The notes under the pieces were generated by a model, which ran no database searches, was not told the DNA's origin, and saw nothing but the letters and a program-made list of their open reading frames with translations. Positions 16,778-24,549 of a DNA stretch of 38,956 nucleotides are shown one piece after another. Origin of the DNA: CAYFKJ01 sp964528595 (GTDB taxonomy: Bacteria > Pseudomonadota > Alphaproteobacteria > UBA2966); assembly GCA_964528595.1 (NCBI GenBank), contig CAZGTM010000036.1:1-38956 (forward strand), given 5' to 3'. A program made the position numbers and the translations under genes. Each line of letters begins with the position of its first letter. The first letter of the stretch is position 1.

Positions 16778-19192
16778 ATGAAAACTCAGGCTCAGGTCGT
16801 GGTGATCGGCGGCGGCGTCGTCGGCTGCAGCGTGCTCTATCACCTCACCAAATTCGGCTGGAAAGACGTGCTGCTGATCGAACGGTCGGAGCTCACGTCT
16901 GGTTCCACCTGGCATGCCGCCGGCGGCTTCCATACCTTGAATGCCGATCCCAACATTGCGGCGCTGCAGGGATACACCATCAAGCTTTACAAGGAACTGG
17001 AGGAAATCAGCGGCCAGGCCTGTGGGCTGCATCACGTCGGCGGCATCACCATCGCGACCGACAACGACCGGATGGACTTCCTCAAGGCCGAGCGCGCCAA
17101 ACACCGCTACATGGGTCTTGAAACCGATATCCTCGGGCCTGACGAGATCCGGGAGTTCTGCCCGGTCATCAATACCGACGGCATCGTCGGGGCGCTTTAC
17201 GATCCGCTGGACGGCCACCTCGATCCCTCGGGCACGACCCACGCCTACGCCAAGGCCGCCCGCATGCAGGGCGCCGAGATCAGCCTGCGCAATCACGTCG
17301 AGGAACTGGTGCAGAAATCCGACGGCACCTGGGACGTCGTTACCAAGGAAGGCACCGTCAACACCGAATACGTCGTCAACGCGGCCGGTCTGTGGGCGCG
17401 CGAGGTTGGCGAGATGGCCGGGCTCAACCTGCCGCTCCACCCCATGGAGCACCAGTACCTCGTCACCGACGACATACCGGAGGTTTACGAGCGCGGTGAG
17501 GAGCTGCCCCACGTCATGGACCCGAGCGGCATGAGCTATTTCCGCCAGGAGGGCCGCGGGCTGGTCATCGGCATCTACGAACAGGCCTGCGATCCCTGGG
17601 CCGTCGACGGCACGCCGTGGGACTTTGGGCATGAACTGCTGCCGGACAATCTCGACCGCATCGCCGATTCGCTGGAAATGGCCTACCACCGCTTCCCGGT
17701 GCTGGAGAAGGCAGGCATCAAGACAGTCATCAACGGCCCCTTCACCTTTGCCCCCGACGGTAACCCGCTGGTCGGCCCGGTGCCGGGCTTGCCGGGCTAC
17801 TGGTGTGCCTGCGCCGTCATGGCGGGCTTTAGCCAGGGCGGCGGCGTCGGCCGCACCGTGGCCGAGTGGATGATCGAGGGCGAGCCCTCGTCCGATGTCT
17901 TCGCCATGGACGTCTCGCGCTTCGGCGATTACTGCACGCGCGCCTACACCAAGGTGAAGGTGACGGAAAACTACCAGCGCCGCTTCGCCATCTCCTATCC
18001 CAACGAGGAACTGCCGGCGGGGCGTCCGCTGCGCACGACGCCCGCCTACGGCATCTGGCAGGCTCAAGGCGCCGTCTTCGGCTCGGGCTACGGCCTGGAG
18101 CACGTCAATTACTTCGCGCGCCCCGGAGACGACGATTATGAAATCCCATCCTTCCGGCGCTCCAACGCCCACGACGCCGTGGGTGAGGAATGCCTAGCCG
18201 TGCGCAGCGCCGTCGGCATCAACGAAATCCATAACTTCGGCAAGTACGAGGTCACCGGACCGGGAGCCGAGGATTGGCTCAACGGTCTCATGGCCAATCG
18301 CATGCCAAATGTGGGGCGCATCGCGCTCAGCCCCATGCTCAATCCCAGCGGAAAGCTGATCGGCGACCTGACGATTTCCCGCCTGGCCGAGGAACGCTTC
18401 CAGGTCGTCGGATCGTTCGGCGCCCAGGCCTATCACATGCGCTGGTTCCTCGAGCACCTACCGGATACCGGCGTGGCCATCCGCAATGTGTCACTCGACC
18501 GCATCGGCTTCCAGATCGCCGGACCCAACGCCAAGGAATTGCTGTCGCGCGTGACCAGAACGGATGTCTCGACCGAAGCCTTCCCTTTCCTTTCGGTGCG
18601 GCGGATGGATGTCGGCAGCGCGCCCGCCATTGTCTGCCGCATCTCCTACACCGGCGATCTGGGCTACGAGATCTATGTGCCGACGGATTATCAGGTGGCG
18701 CTTTACCAGGCCCTGGCCGAGGCCGGCGCCGATCTCGGGCTGCGTCCCTTCGGCATGCGGGCCATGATGTCGTTGCGGCTGGAGAAGGGTTTCGGTTCCT
18801 GGCTGCGGGAATACAAGCCCGACTACACCCCGGCGGAAACCGGCCTCGACCGTTTCGTGCGCTTCCAGAAACCCGATTTCATCGGCCGCGACGCCGCCGT
18901 GGCGGAACGCGACACACCCCCTGCCCGGCGTCTCGTGACAATGATTGTCGATGCGGTGGATGCGGACGTCTGGGCGGACGAGCCTATATGGCGAGATGGC
19001 AGCGTCGTCGGTTTCGTCACGTCGGGCGGCTATGCCCACTTCAGCGAAAAAAGCGTGGCGTTGGGTTTCGTGCCGTCGGAGATGATCGCGGACGGCGCCG
19101 GGTTCGAGATCGAGATCCTCGGCGACCTGCGATCCGCCAGCATTATCTCGGAGCCTCTGTTCGATCCCAAAGCCGAGAGAATGAGAGGCTGA
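16778..19192 (+). CDS. Dimethylglycine/sarcosine dehydrogenase-like flavoprotein with GcvT domain
   Basis: An 804-residue two-part enzyme. Residues 1-~420 are a DAO-type FAD domain starting VVVIGGGVVGCSVLYHL. The motif SGSTWHAAGG contains His46 at the position that binds FAD covalently in dimethylglycine and sarcosine dehydrogenases. Residues ~430-800 form a GcvT/aminomethyltransferase-like tetrahydrofolate domain, including NFGKYEVTGPGAEDWL and SYTGDLGYEIYVP. Known members oxidise an N-methyl group and pass the carbon to tetrahydrofolate, with electrons going to ETF. AAGGGG precedes the ATG. It follows the MttB gene by 15 bases, so the two probably act in sequence: MttB would remove the first methyl group and this enzyme the next. 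Confidence 0.92.
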   Translation: MKTQAQVVVIGGGVVGCSVLYHLTKFGWKDVLLIERSELTSGSTWHAAGGFHTLNADPNIAALQGYTIKLYKELEEISGQACGLHHVGGITIATDNDRMDFLKAERAKHRYMGLETDILGPDEIREFCPVINTDGIVGALYDPLDGHLDPSGTTHAYAKAARMQGAEISLRNHVEELVQKSDGTWDVVTKEGTVNTEYVVNAAGLWAREVGEMAGLNLPLHPMEHQYLVTDDIPEVYERGEELPHVMDPSGMSYFRQEGRGLVIGIYEQACDPWAVDGTPWDFGHELLPDNLDRIADSLEMAYHRFPVLEKAGIKTVINGPFTFAPDGNPLVGPVPGLPGYWCACAVMAGFSQGGGVGRTVAEWMIEGEPSSDVFAMDVSRFGDYCTRAYTKVKVTENYQRRFAISYPNEELPAGRPLRTTPAYGIWQAQGAVFGSGYGLEHVNYFARPGDDDYEIPSFRRSNAHDAVGEECLAVRSAVGINEIHNFGKYEVTGPGAEDWLNGLMANRMPNVGRIALSPMLNPSGKLIGDLTISRLAEERFQVVGSFGAQAYHMRWFLEHLPDTGVAIRNVSLDRIGFQIAGPNAKELLSRVTRTDVSTEAFPFLSVRRMDVGSAPAIVCRISYTGDLGYEIYVPTDYQVALYQALAEAGADLGLRPFGMRAMMSLRLEKGFGSWLREYKPDYTPAETGLDRFVRFQKPDFIGRDAAVAERDTPPARRLVTMIVDAVDADVWADEPIWRDGSVVGFVTSGGYAHFSEKSVALGFVPSEMIADGAGFEIEILGDLRSASIISEPLFDPKAERMRG

Positions 19193-19675
19193 TCAGCAAA
19201 GCCGGGGCGAACCACCCTCCCTGGCGCCTCGGCCGTAAACCAGATTTTCGATGTTCGCCCAATAGGCCGCCGCCTCGCACATCGGACAAGGGCTGGAGGA
19301 TGAGTACATCGTGCAGCCGCTGAGGTTCCGGCTGCCCAAACGCCGGGCGGCATCGCGGATCGCCTCCATCTCGGCATGCGCTGTTGGATCCTTGTTGAGG
19401 ACGACCAGGCTCTGCGACTGGCCGACGATTTTGCCGTCCCGCACGATGACGGCGCCATATCCCTGATCTCCGCTCTCTTCCGCCTGGCGGCGCATCTCGA
19501 ATGCGCGGGCGATGAAAGCCGCCACGTCGGCATTTACCGGTTGGACAAGACGATCGTCCGAGCTGGAATGAGATGCCGCCCGCCGCGCGAATAGGGCCGG
19601 CAGAACGAATGCCCCCCAACCGACCGCACCCAAGAGCGCCCGCCGCGGCAATCCGTAATTTGGATCCCGCTTCAT
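19193..19675 (-). CDS. Exported cytidine/guanine-deaminase-fold enzyme (Tat-type leader)
   Basis: A 160-residue protein. Residues 1-35 look like a twin-arginine or Sec leader: RR at 11-12, then a hydrophobic run (ALLGAVGWGAFVLPALFA) and an Ala-rich cleavage zone. The mature part has the zinc deaminase signature: H100-A-E102 in TAHAEMEAI and C130-x2-C133 in PCPMCEAAAYW. Its order and spacing fit nucleoside, guanine or tRNA-adenosine deaminases. It is short at the C-terminus, ending soon after the YWANIENLVYG strand, whereas GuaD-type enzymes usually carry about 25-30 more residues. Its stop codon abuts the DMGDH-like stop codon on the other strand with no base between. An exported deaminase is unusual; a periplasmic salvage role is inference. 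Confidence 0.8.
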   Translation of the reverse strand: MKRDPNYGLPRRALLGAVGWGAFVLPALFARRAASHSSSDDRLVQPVNADVAAFIARAFEMRRQAEESGDQGYGAVIVRDGKIVGQSQSLVVLNKDPTAHAEMEAIRDAARRLGSRNLSGCTMYSSSSPCPMCEAAAYWANIENLVYGRGAREGGSPRLC

Positions 19676-19684
19676 CGGCGATGC

Positions 19685-20641
19685 CTACTTGTTGCCCGCC
19701 AGCACCGGCGTATCGAGGGGGGCGAACATGTAGCGGCGGATGACGTCGCGGTAGCCGTCAAATACAAAGCCGCCGTTCTCCTGGCTGAATTCCTCTTTCT
19801 TGGCGGCGTAATAGGCCGGCAGGTGATACCACGCCATACCCGGTTGGTCGTGGTGGGCGACATGCAGGTTGTTGTTGAGATAGAGGAGACCCATCAGCGT
19901 CGGGCTCTCCACGGTGGCGGTGCGATGATTTGGGTCTTCCGCCGCCCGGTGTTCGGTATAGGAGCGCATCAAGGTCAGGGCCAGGCCCGGGTAGGCGAAG
20001 CACATCACATACAGCCAGACCGGCATGCCGCAAACGGTGGAGACCCAATAGAGCACGCCCCCTACCAGAACGGCATGCATTACCCAGGCGCCAAGATGCG
20101 CGAATTCTCCTCGCATCAATTGCCGCAGTTCCTCCAGCCAGAAACGCGTGATGGTTATGGCGACGCCAACCGTCAAGCGGCCGATCAGCATGTTGTTGAC
20201 CATGTTGATTACGCGTAGAACGCGCGGCATCTTCGCCCAGGTTTCGGCATCGAAGTAGAACGACTCCGGATCGTCGCCGGGTATCGTCAGGATCTCCTTG
20301 GTGTGATGCTTGATATGCGTAGTGCGGTAGATCGAATAAGGGATGAACAGCCCAAGCGGCGCATACCCCAGCAGATCGTTGAGCCAGCGCCACCTGGTCG
20401 GGTGCCCGTGAATGACCTCGTGCTGCAGGGAATAATACCAGCCGGAGAACCAGGCTCCCAGGGGGAACAGCAGCCACCAGGGCAGCGTCATGGCATTCCA
20501 GGTGACGGTGAACCAGCCTGTATAGACGGCCACGATCAGCGCCCAGGTGGGCGCCTCGAACAGCGGCGTTTCAAATTTTTGTGAAGATCGTTGAGTATCG
20601 ACTTTGTCTTGATTATTCGTCTGCGTTTCCAAATTCGTCAT
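19685..20641 (-). CDS. Membrane fatty acid desaturase / hydroxylase-like di-iron enzyme
   Basis: A 318-residue integral membrane protein with the three histidine boxes of the desaturase family: HEVIHGH (residues 74-80), HIKHH (109-113) and HVAHH (260-264). Hydrophobic segments lie around 33-70, 92-105, 150-165 and 188-226, with both box groups facing the cytoplasm in the usual topology. The family introduces double bonds or hydroxyl groups into acyl chains, or into carotenoid-like substrates, using O2. The N-terminal 25 residues are polar. It ends 9 bases before the deaminase start, so the two may share a transcript. The substrate cannot be told from sequence. Confidence 0.9.
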   Translation of the reverse strand: MTNLETQTNNQDKVDTQRSSQKFETPLFEAPTWALIVAVYTGWFTVTWNAMTLPWWLLFPLGAWFSGWYYSLQHEVIHGHPTRWRWLNDLLGYAPLGLFIPYSIYRTTHIKHHTKEILTIPGDDPESFYFDAETWAKMPRVLRVINMVNNMLIGRLTVGVAITITRFWLEELRQLMRGEFAHLGAWVMHAVLVGGVLYWVSTVCGMPVWLYVMCFAYPGLALTLMRSYTEHRAAEDPNHRTATVESPTLMGLLYLNNNLHVAHHDQPGMAWYHLPAYYAAKKEEFSQENGGFVFDGYRDVIRRYMFAPLDTPVLAGNK

Positions 20642-20829
20642 CGCCTAACAGCGACCCGCGGTATTTCGCCCCTTTTCGCCCCTTGTTGATCGCGGGCAGC
20701 ACCCTTCATTTGAGATTTTTCCAAACAAATCATTGTGCGCCCGTTTTCGAATTTTAAGAACTAAAAAATGCGGTAGGTCGATGGGTTTTTTGGGCACAAA
20801 ATGCGTCAGGAATATGCGGGGAAAATGAG
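20642..20829. promoter_or_regulatory. AT-rich divergent promoter region, desaturase / PhnD-like gene
   Basis: A 188-base gap between divergent starts, clearly richer in A and T than the genes beside it (20700-20800). It contains a near-direct repeat of TTTCGCCCC at about 20665-20683. I see no convincing -35/-10 pair or riboswitch. Confidence 0.4.
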
Positions 20830-21600
20830 ATGGACCGACTGGCCAGCTTGTCCATGTATGACTTGCCGGAATTGCGGCCGGCAACGGAACGCTGGTGGCA
20901 AGGATTGGCACGCCACTTCCGCAACCAGGGCGTTGCGGATGTCCCCAAGCAACTTTCGGCCTCGCCGGCCGATCGGGACGTTCACTGGCTTTCGCCCAAC
21001 CTACTGTTTTCGCAAACCTGCGGCTATCCCCTGGTCCATCGCTTGGATGGTCAAGTCAAGCTGGTTGCCACGCCTTGTTATGACGCGCCGGGCTGCGACG
21101 GCCCCAATTACCGGAGTTTGCTGGTGGTGCGACAAGACACGGAAGCAGGGAACCTGGCCGCCATGGCGCCCTGCCGCACCGCGGTGAACGGTTTCGATTC
21201 GCACTCCGGCTGGAACGCCCTGAACAAGCACGTCGAACCCCTGGGCGGGTGGGACCAAGTGTTTTCGGACACTGTCGAAAGCGGTGGTCATGTGCTCAGC
21301 ATCGACATGGTGCGCGACGGTGTTGCAGACGTGGCAGCCGTTGACTGCGTGACCCACGCCTTGACGTCTGATGCAACGCCGGATCGGTTAGCGGGTACGC
21401 GCGTACTGGAAGCAACCTCGCCGGCACCCGCGCTGCCTTATATCACCGCCGGTACCGCCCCTGACGAGGAGGTCGAAATGATGCGGCGTGGCCTCGAAAG
21501 TGCGATGTCGGATCCCGCCCTGACGGACGCACGCGCCAGCCTCCGCATCGCCGGTTTCGAGGTATTACCGCTTGAGGCGTACGTGAAAGCCATGACTTGA
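20830..21600 (+). CDS. PhnD-like phosphate/phosphonate-binding-domain protein without signal peptide
   Basis: A 256-residue protein resembling the periplasmic-binding fold of PhnD-type proteins (PF12974). Recognisable parts are ASLSMYDLPELRPATERWW at the N-terminus, WLSPNLLFSQTCGYPLV, LVATPCYDAPGCDGPNYRS and GGHVLSIDMVRDGVADVAA. The last is the usual second-lobe motif, in which the protein reports a ligand-bound state. Unlike transport-related PhnD it starts directly with the domain and has no signal peptide, so it should be cytoplasmic. No permease or ATPase of the phosphonate type is adjacent. It diverges from the desaturase. The true ligand is unknown; a small-molecule sensor or enzyme role is possible. 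Confidence 0.75.
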   Translation: MDRLASLSMYDLPELRPATERWWQGLARHFRNQGVADVPKQLSASPADRDVHWLSPNLLFSQTCGYPLVHRLDGQVKLVATPCYDAPGCDGPNYRSLLVVRQDTEAGNLAAMAPCRTAVNGFDSHSGWNALNKHVEPLGGWDQVFSDTVESGGHVLSIDMVRDGVADVAAVDCVTHALTSDATPDRLAGTRVLEATSPAPALPYITAGTAPDEEVEMMRRGLESAMSDPALTDARASLRIAGFEVLPLEAYVKAMT

Positions 21601-21872
21601 AGTCATAAAATGGCGCTTTAACACGTATCCGACCCTCTTCACCGTATTTCCGACGTTCAAGCCCAGCCTGATTTGACTCTGATCCCACGACCCGTCACGA
21701 TGTTTGGGTCGAACAAGACAATAATGAACAAATGGATGCTGGGGGGCTTCCAGCGACGCCAAAACAACCACTCCACCGGCTCAACCCCCGTCCACGCGGT
21801 CATGCCTTTTGACGAGGCGCGTTGGCATCTCCATTGGTTAATAAGGGAACAATTCGCAGGGAGGCGATGACC
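21601..21872. other. Gene-free leader before the ABC transporter operon
   Basis: 272 bases with no credible gene. A short palindrome, ATGACTT-G-AAGTCAT (21592-21606), overlaps the stop of the PhnD-like gene and lacks a T tract, so it is at most a weak terminator. The rest presumably holds the promoter of the binding-protein gene. No confident -10/-35 pair is visible. Confidence 0.4.
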
Positions 21873-23552
21873 ATGTCCGACGACAAACGAAAAGTACATC
21901 CGATAATCCCGGAAATGCGCGAACAGCTGCGAAAGGGCGAAATCACGCGGCGCGACTTTATCTCCACCGCAACCCGCCTCGGCCTGTCGGCCGCGGCTGC
22001 CTACACCATGGCCGGCTCGATCATTGCCCCGGGACGGGCGCAGGCGGCGACACCGAAGATGGGCGGCAACCTCCGCGTTTCCATGAACGTCAAGGAGATC
22101 ACCGATCCGGCGACCTACGACTGGTCGGAAAAGGGCAACGTCGCCCGCCAGATCATCGAACCGTTGGTCGAAATCAACAAAGACAACATCGCCTCGCCGA
22201 AACTGGCCGAGAGCTGGTCGGCCTCCGAAGATCTCAAAACCTGGACCTTCAAGCTGCGCCGTGGCGTGAAATGGTCGAACGGCGACAGCTTTGGGGCTGA
22301 CGACGTGATCTTCAACTTCAAGCGCTGGCTCGATCCCAAAACCGGTTCTTCGAACCAGGGCCGCTTCAGCTCGATGACCAAGAAGATCAAGACCGGCAAG
22401 AAGGACAAGGACGGCAAGGACGAAATGTCCACCGTCATGGCCGAAGGCTCGCTCGAGAAGGTCGACGACCACACTGTCCGCTTCCATCTCCAGCGCGCCG
22501 ACCTCTCGCTGCCCGAAAGCATGGGCGACTACCCAGCGCAGATCGTGCATCGCCGGTTCTCGGACGAGGGCGGAGACCTCACCAAGAATCCGGTCGGTAC
22601 CGGCGCGTTCACCCTGAAGGAATTCAAGGTCGGCGAACGCGCCACGCTGATGAAACGCAAGGGATACTGGGGCGGCGACGCTTACCTTGATCAGATATCC
22701 TACATCGATCACGGCGATGATCCCGCAGCCCAGCTGGCGGCATTGGCTTCCGATCAGGTCGACACCAATTACCAGACCTCGGTTGAACAAACCGGCGCGA
22801 TCAAGGCTATCCCGCATCTCAAACTCTATCAGGCGGTCACGGCTCAAACCGGCGTGGCACGCATGAAAATGAGCGAGAAGCCGTTCGACAACCAGCACCT
22901 GAGGCAAGCCATCCTGGCCTGCATCGATCACCAGAAGTGGCTGGACATCGTCTACCAGGGCCTCGGCGCTCCGGCAGAAGACCACCATGTGGCGCCGGTT
23001 CATCCGGAATATGCGGACCTGCCCAAGCCGAAGCAGGACTATGCCAAGGCCAAGATGCTGCTGGCCAAGGCCGGTCACGCGGGTGGTATCGATCTTCGCA
23101 TCGATTGCGTCGCCAACCCGACGTGGGAGCAGAACGCGGTCAAGGCACTGGTCGAGATGTGCAAGCCCGTGGGCATCAATGTCGCCATCAACATCATGCC
23201 GGGCGGCACCTACTGGGACCGCTGGATGACGACGCCGTGGGGCTTCACGGCCTGGACCCACCGCCCCTTGGGCGTGCAGGTCCTGAACCTCGCCTACCGC
23301 ACCGGCGTGGCCTGGAACGAATCGTCCCACGCCAATCCGGAATTCGACCGGCTGCTGGATGAAGCCGGCGGTCTCACCGACGTCAATGCACGGCGCAAGG
23401 TCATGGCCAAATTGCAAACCATCATGCAGGAAGACGCCGTCATCGCGCAGGCCTTCTGGCGCTCAGTTTTCGTTACGGCCAACAATCGCGTCCAGGGCCT
23501 CTACGCCCAGGTGGCGCTTGAACACCACTACAACAAGGTGTGGCTGTCCTAA
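21873..23552 (+). CDS. ABC transporter substrate-binding protein, peptide/nickel family (SBP_bac_5), Tat-exported
   Basis: A 559-residue periplasmic binding protein. The ATG at 21873 has AGGGAGG eight bases upstream; an ATG at 21867 is in frame but too close to that site. Residues 25-34 read TRRDFISTAT, a twin-arginine motif followed by a hydrophobic stretch and an AQAA cleavage site near residue 58, so a folded Tat substrate is likely. The mature protein has family-5 features: LAESWSASEDLKTWTFKLR, VKWSNGDSFGADDVIFNFKR and NPVGTGAFTLKEF. It precedes two permeases and a fused ATPase. The ligand could be a di- or oligopeptide, an opine or another solute; the neighbourhood hints at a nitrogenous compound, but this is inference. 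Confidence 0.92.
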   Translation: MSDDKRKVHPIIPEMREQLRKGEITRRDFISTATRLGLSAAAAYTMAGSIIAPGRAQAATPKMGGNLRVSMNVKEITDPATYDWSEKGNVARQIIEPLVEINKDNIASPKLAESWSASEDLKTWTFKLRRGVKWSNGDSFGADDVIFNFKRWLDPKTGSSNQGRFSSMTKKIKTGKKDKDGKDEMSTVMAEGSLEKVDDHTVRFHLQRADLSLPESMGDYPAQIVHRRFSDEGGDLTKNPVGTGAFTLKEFKVGERATLMKRKGYWGGDAYLDQISYIDHGDDPAAQLAALASDQVDTNYQTSVEQTGAIKAIPHLKLYQAVTAQTGVARMKMSEKPFDNQHLRQAILACIDHQKWLDIVYQGLGAPAEDHHVAPVHPEYADLPKPKQDYAKAKMLLAKAGHAGGIDLRIDCVANPTWEQNAVKALVEMCKPVGINVAINIMPGGTYWDRWMTTPWGFTAWTHRPLGVQVLNLAYRTGVAWNESSHANPEFDRLLDEAGGLTDVNARRKVMAKLQTIMQEDAVIAQAFWRSVFVTANNRVQGLYAQVALEHHYNKVWLS

Positions 23553-23563
23553 GAATCGGAACG

Positions 23564-23592
23564 GGGCGGGAGATCAACCTCCCGCCCTTTTT
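23564..23592 (+). terminator. Intra-operon intrinsic terminator after the binding-protein gene
   Basis: A perfect 9-bp stem, GGGCGGGAG (23564-23572) with CTCCCGCCC (23579-23587), a six-base loop (ATCAAC) and a T5 tract at 23588-23592. It lies 12 bases after the binding-protein stop and 17 before the first permease. Such a hairpin between binding protein and permease usually lets most transcripts end early, so that the binding protein is made in excess. Confidence 0.85.
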
Positions 23593-23608
23593 CGAATAGC
23601 AACCCGAC

Positions 23609-24541
23609 ATGCTGTTTTTTATCGTAAAACGCCTGGGCGCCATGGTGCTCACGATGCTCGTCGTGTCCATCCTGCTGTTCCTGGCGTTGGAATTCACGCC
23701 GGGCAACGTCGCCACCATGGTGTTGGGCCCCTATTCCAGCGAGGAACAGCGTCAGATCTGGCTTGAGGCGAACGGCTATTTCGAGCCCCTTTACGTGCGG
23801 TATTTCTCCTGGCTGGGCAATTTTGTCACCGGCGATCTGGGCCAATCAATCCGCTTCAAGGTACCCGTCGCCGAGGTTCTGTGGCCGCGCCTTGCCAACA
23901 CGGCCATTCTGGGCGGCCTGACCTTCGCCATCATGATTCCGCTGTCCATGGTGCTGGGTATTCTGGCCGGTATGCGGGAAGGCTCAAAGCTCGACCGCAC
24001 GATCTCGGTAACCAGCATCATCACCACCTCCATCCCTGAGTTCGCCAGCGCGGTTTTCGTCGCCGCGATCTTCGTTTTCTGGCTGAAATGGCTGCCCGGA
24101 ACAAGCTCCATGGCGGGCGGCTTCAATCTCGTCGAGTTGGTGCTGCCGGTCATGGTGCTGGTGATCTACGATTTCGGCTACGTCGCCCGCATGACCCGGG
24201 CTTCCATGGCCGAGGTCATGACAACCCAGTACATCCGGACGGCCGTGCTGAAAGGTCTGCCGTACCGCGAGGTGATCCTCAAGCATGCCCTTCGCAACGC
24301 TTTGATCGCGCCGTTTACCGTCATCATGCTGCAGATCAACTGGTTGTTGTCCGGCGTGATCGTGGTCGAGTTCTTTTTCGCGTACAAAGGCTTCGGCGCG
24401 CTGTTGCTGGAGGCTTCGCTCAACAAGGATATCTTCGTCATCGAGGCCTGCGGCATGATTGCCGTGTTCGTCGCCGTCTCGACGCAGGTCCTGGCCGATA
24501 TCGGTTACACCTACCTCAATCCCCGGATCAGGTTCAGTTAG
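23609..24541 (+). CDS. ABC transporter permease, DppB/OppB type
   Basis: A 310-residue inner-membrane permease. The N-terminus (FFIVKRLGAMVLTMLVVSILLFL) is the characteristic first helix of DppB-type subunits, followed by the periplasmic loop with LGNFVTGDLGQSIRF. The EAA-like coupling loop is near residues 205-235 (MAEVMTTQYIRTAVLKGLP), where it should contact the ATPase. About six membrane segments are visible. The gene follows the terminator hairpin and precedes the DppC-type subunit by 8 bases. It should form a heterodimeric channel with that subunit. Confidence 0.93.
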   Translation: MLFFIVKRLGAMVLTMLVVSILLFLALEFTPGNVATMVLGPYSSEEQRQIWLEANGYFEPLYVRYFSWLGNFVTGDLGQSIRFKVPVAEVLWPRLANTAILGGLTFAIMIPLSMVLGILAGMREGSKLDRTISVTSIITTSIPEFASAVFVAAIFVFWLKWLPGTSSMAGGFNLVELVLPVMVLVIYDFGYVARMTRASMAEVMTTQYIRTAVLKGLPYREVILKHALRNALIAPFTVIMLQINWLLSGVIVVEFFFAYKGFGALLLEASLNKDIFVIEACGMIAVFVAVSTQVLADIGYTYLNPRIRFS

Positions 24542-24549
24542 AGGGCGAT

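Noticed and set aside
15980..18172. 730-residue open frame on the minus strand opposite the MttB and DMGDH-like genes
   Set aside because: It lies entirely antisense to two well-supported enzymes and has the low-complexity Gly/Val/Asp/Arg composition of a GC-rich mirror frame. It has no recognisable domain.
19030..19200. Frameshifted continuation of the exported deaminase
   Set aside because: The other minus-strand frames past its stop show no deaminase-like residues, so I take the short C-terminus as real.
21805..21845. TTGACG ... TTAATA promoter for the ABC operon
   Set aside because: The spacing of 23 bases between the two hexamers is too long for a normal sigma70 promoter.
21657..23417. 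586-residue minus-strand frame opposite the ABC binding protein
   Set aside because: Mirror of a strong SBP_bac_5 gene; no domain or start signal is visible.
24088..24549. Upstream extension of the DppC-type permease frame
   Set aside because: It overlaps the DppB gene out of frame and has no membrane-permease character. The GTG at 24550 with GAGGG upstream is the credible start.
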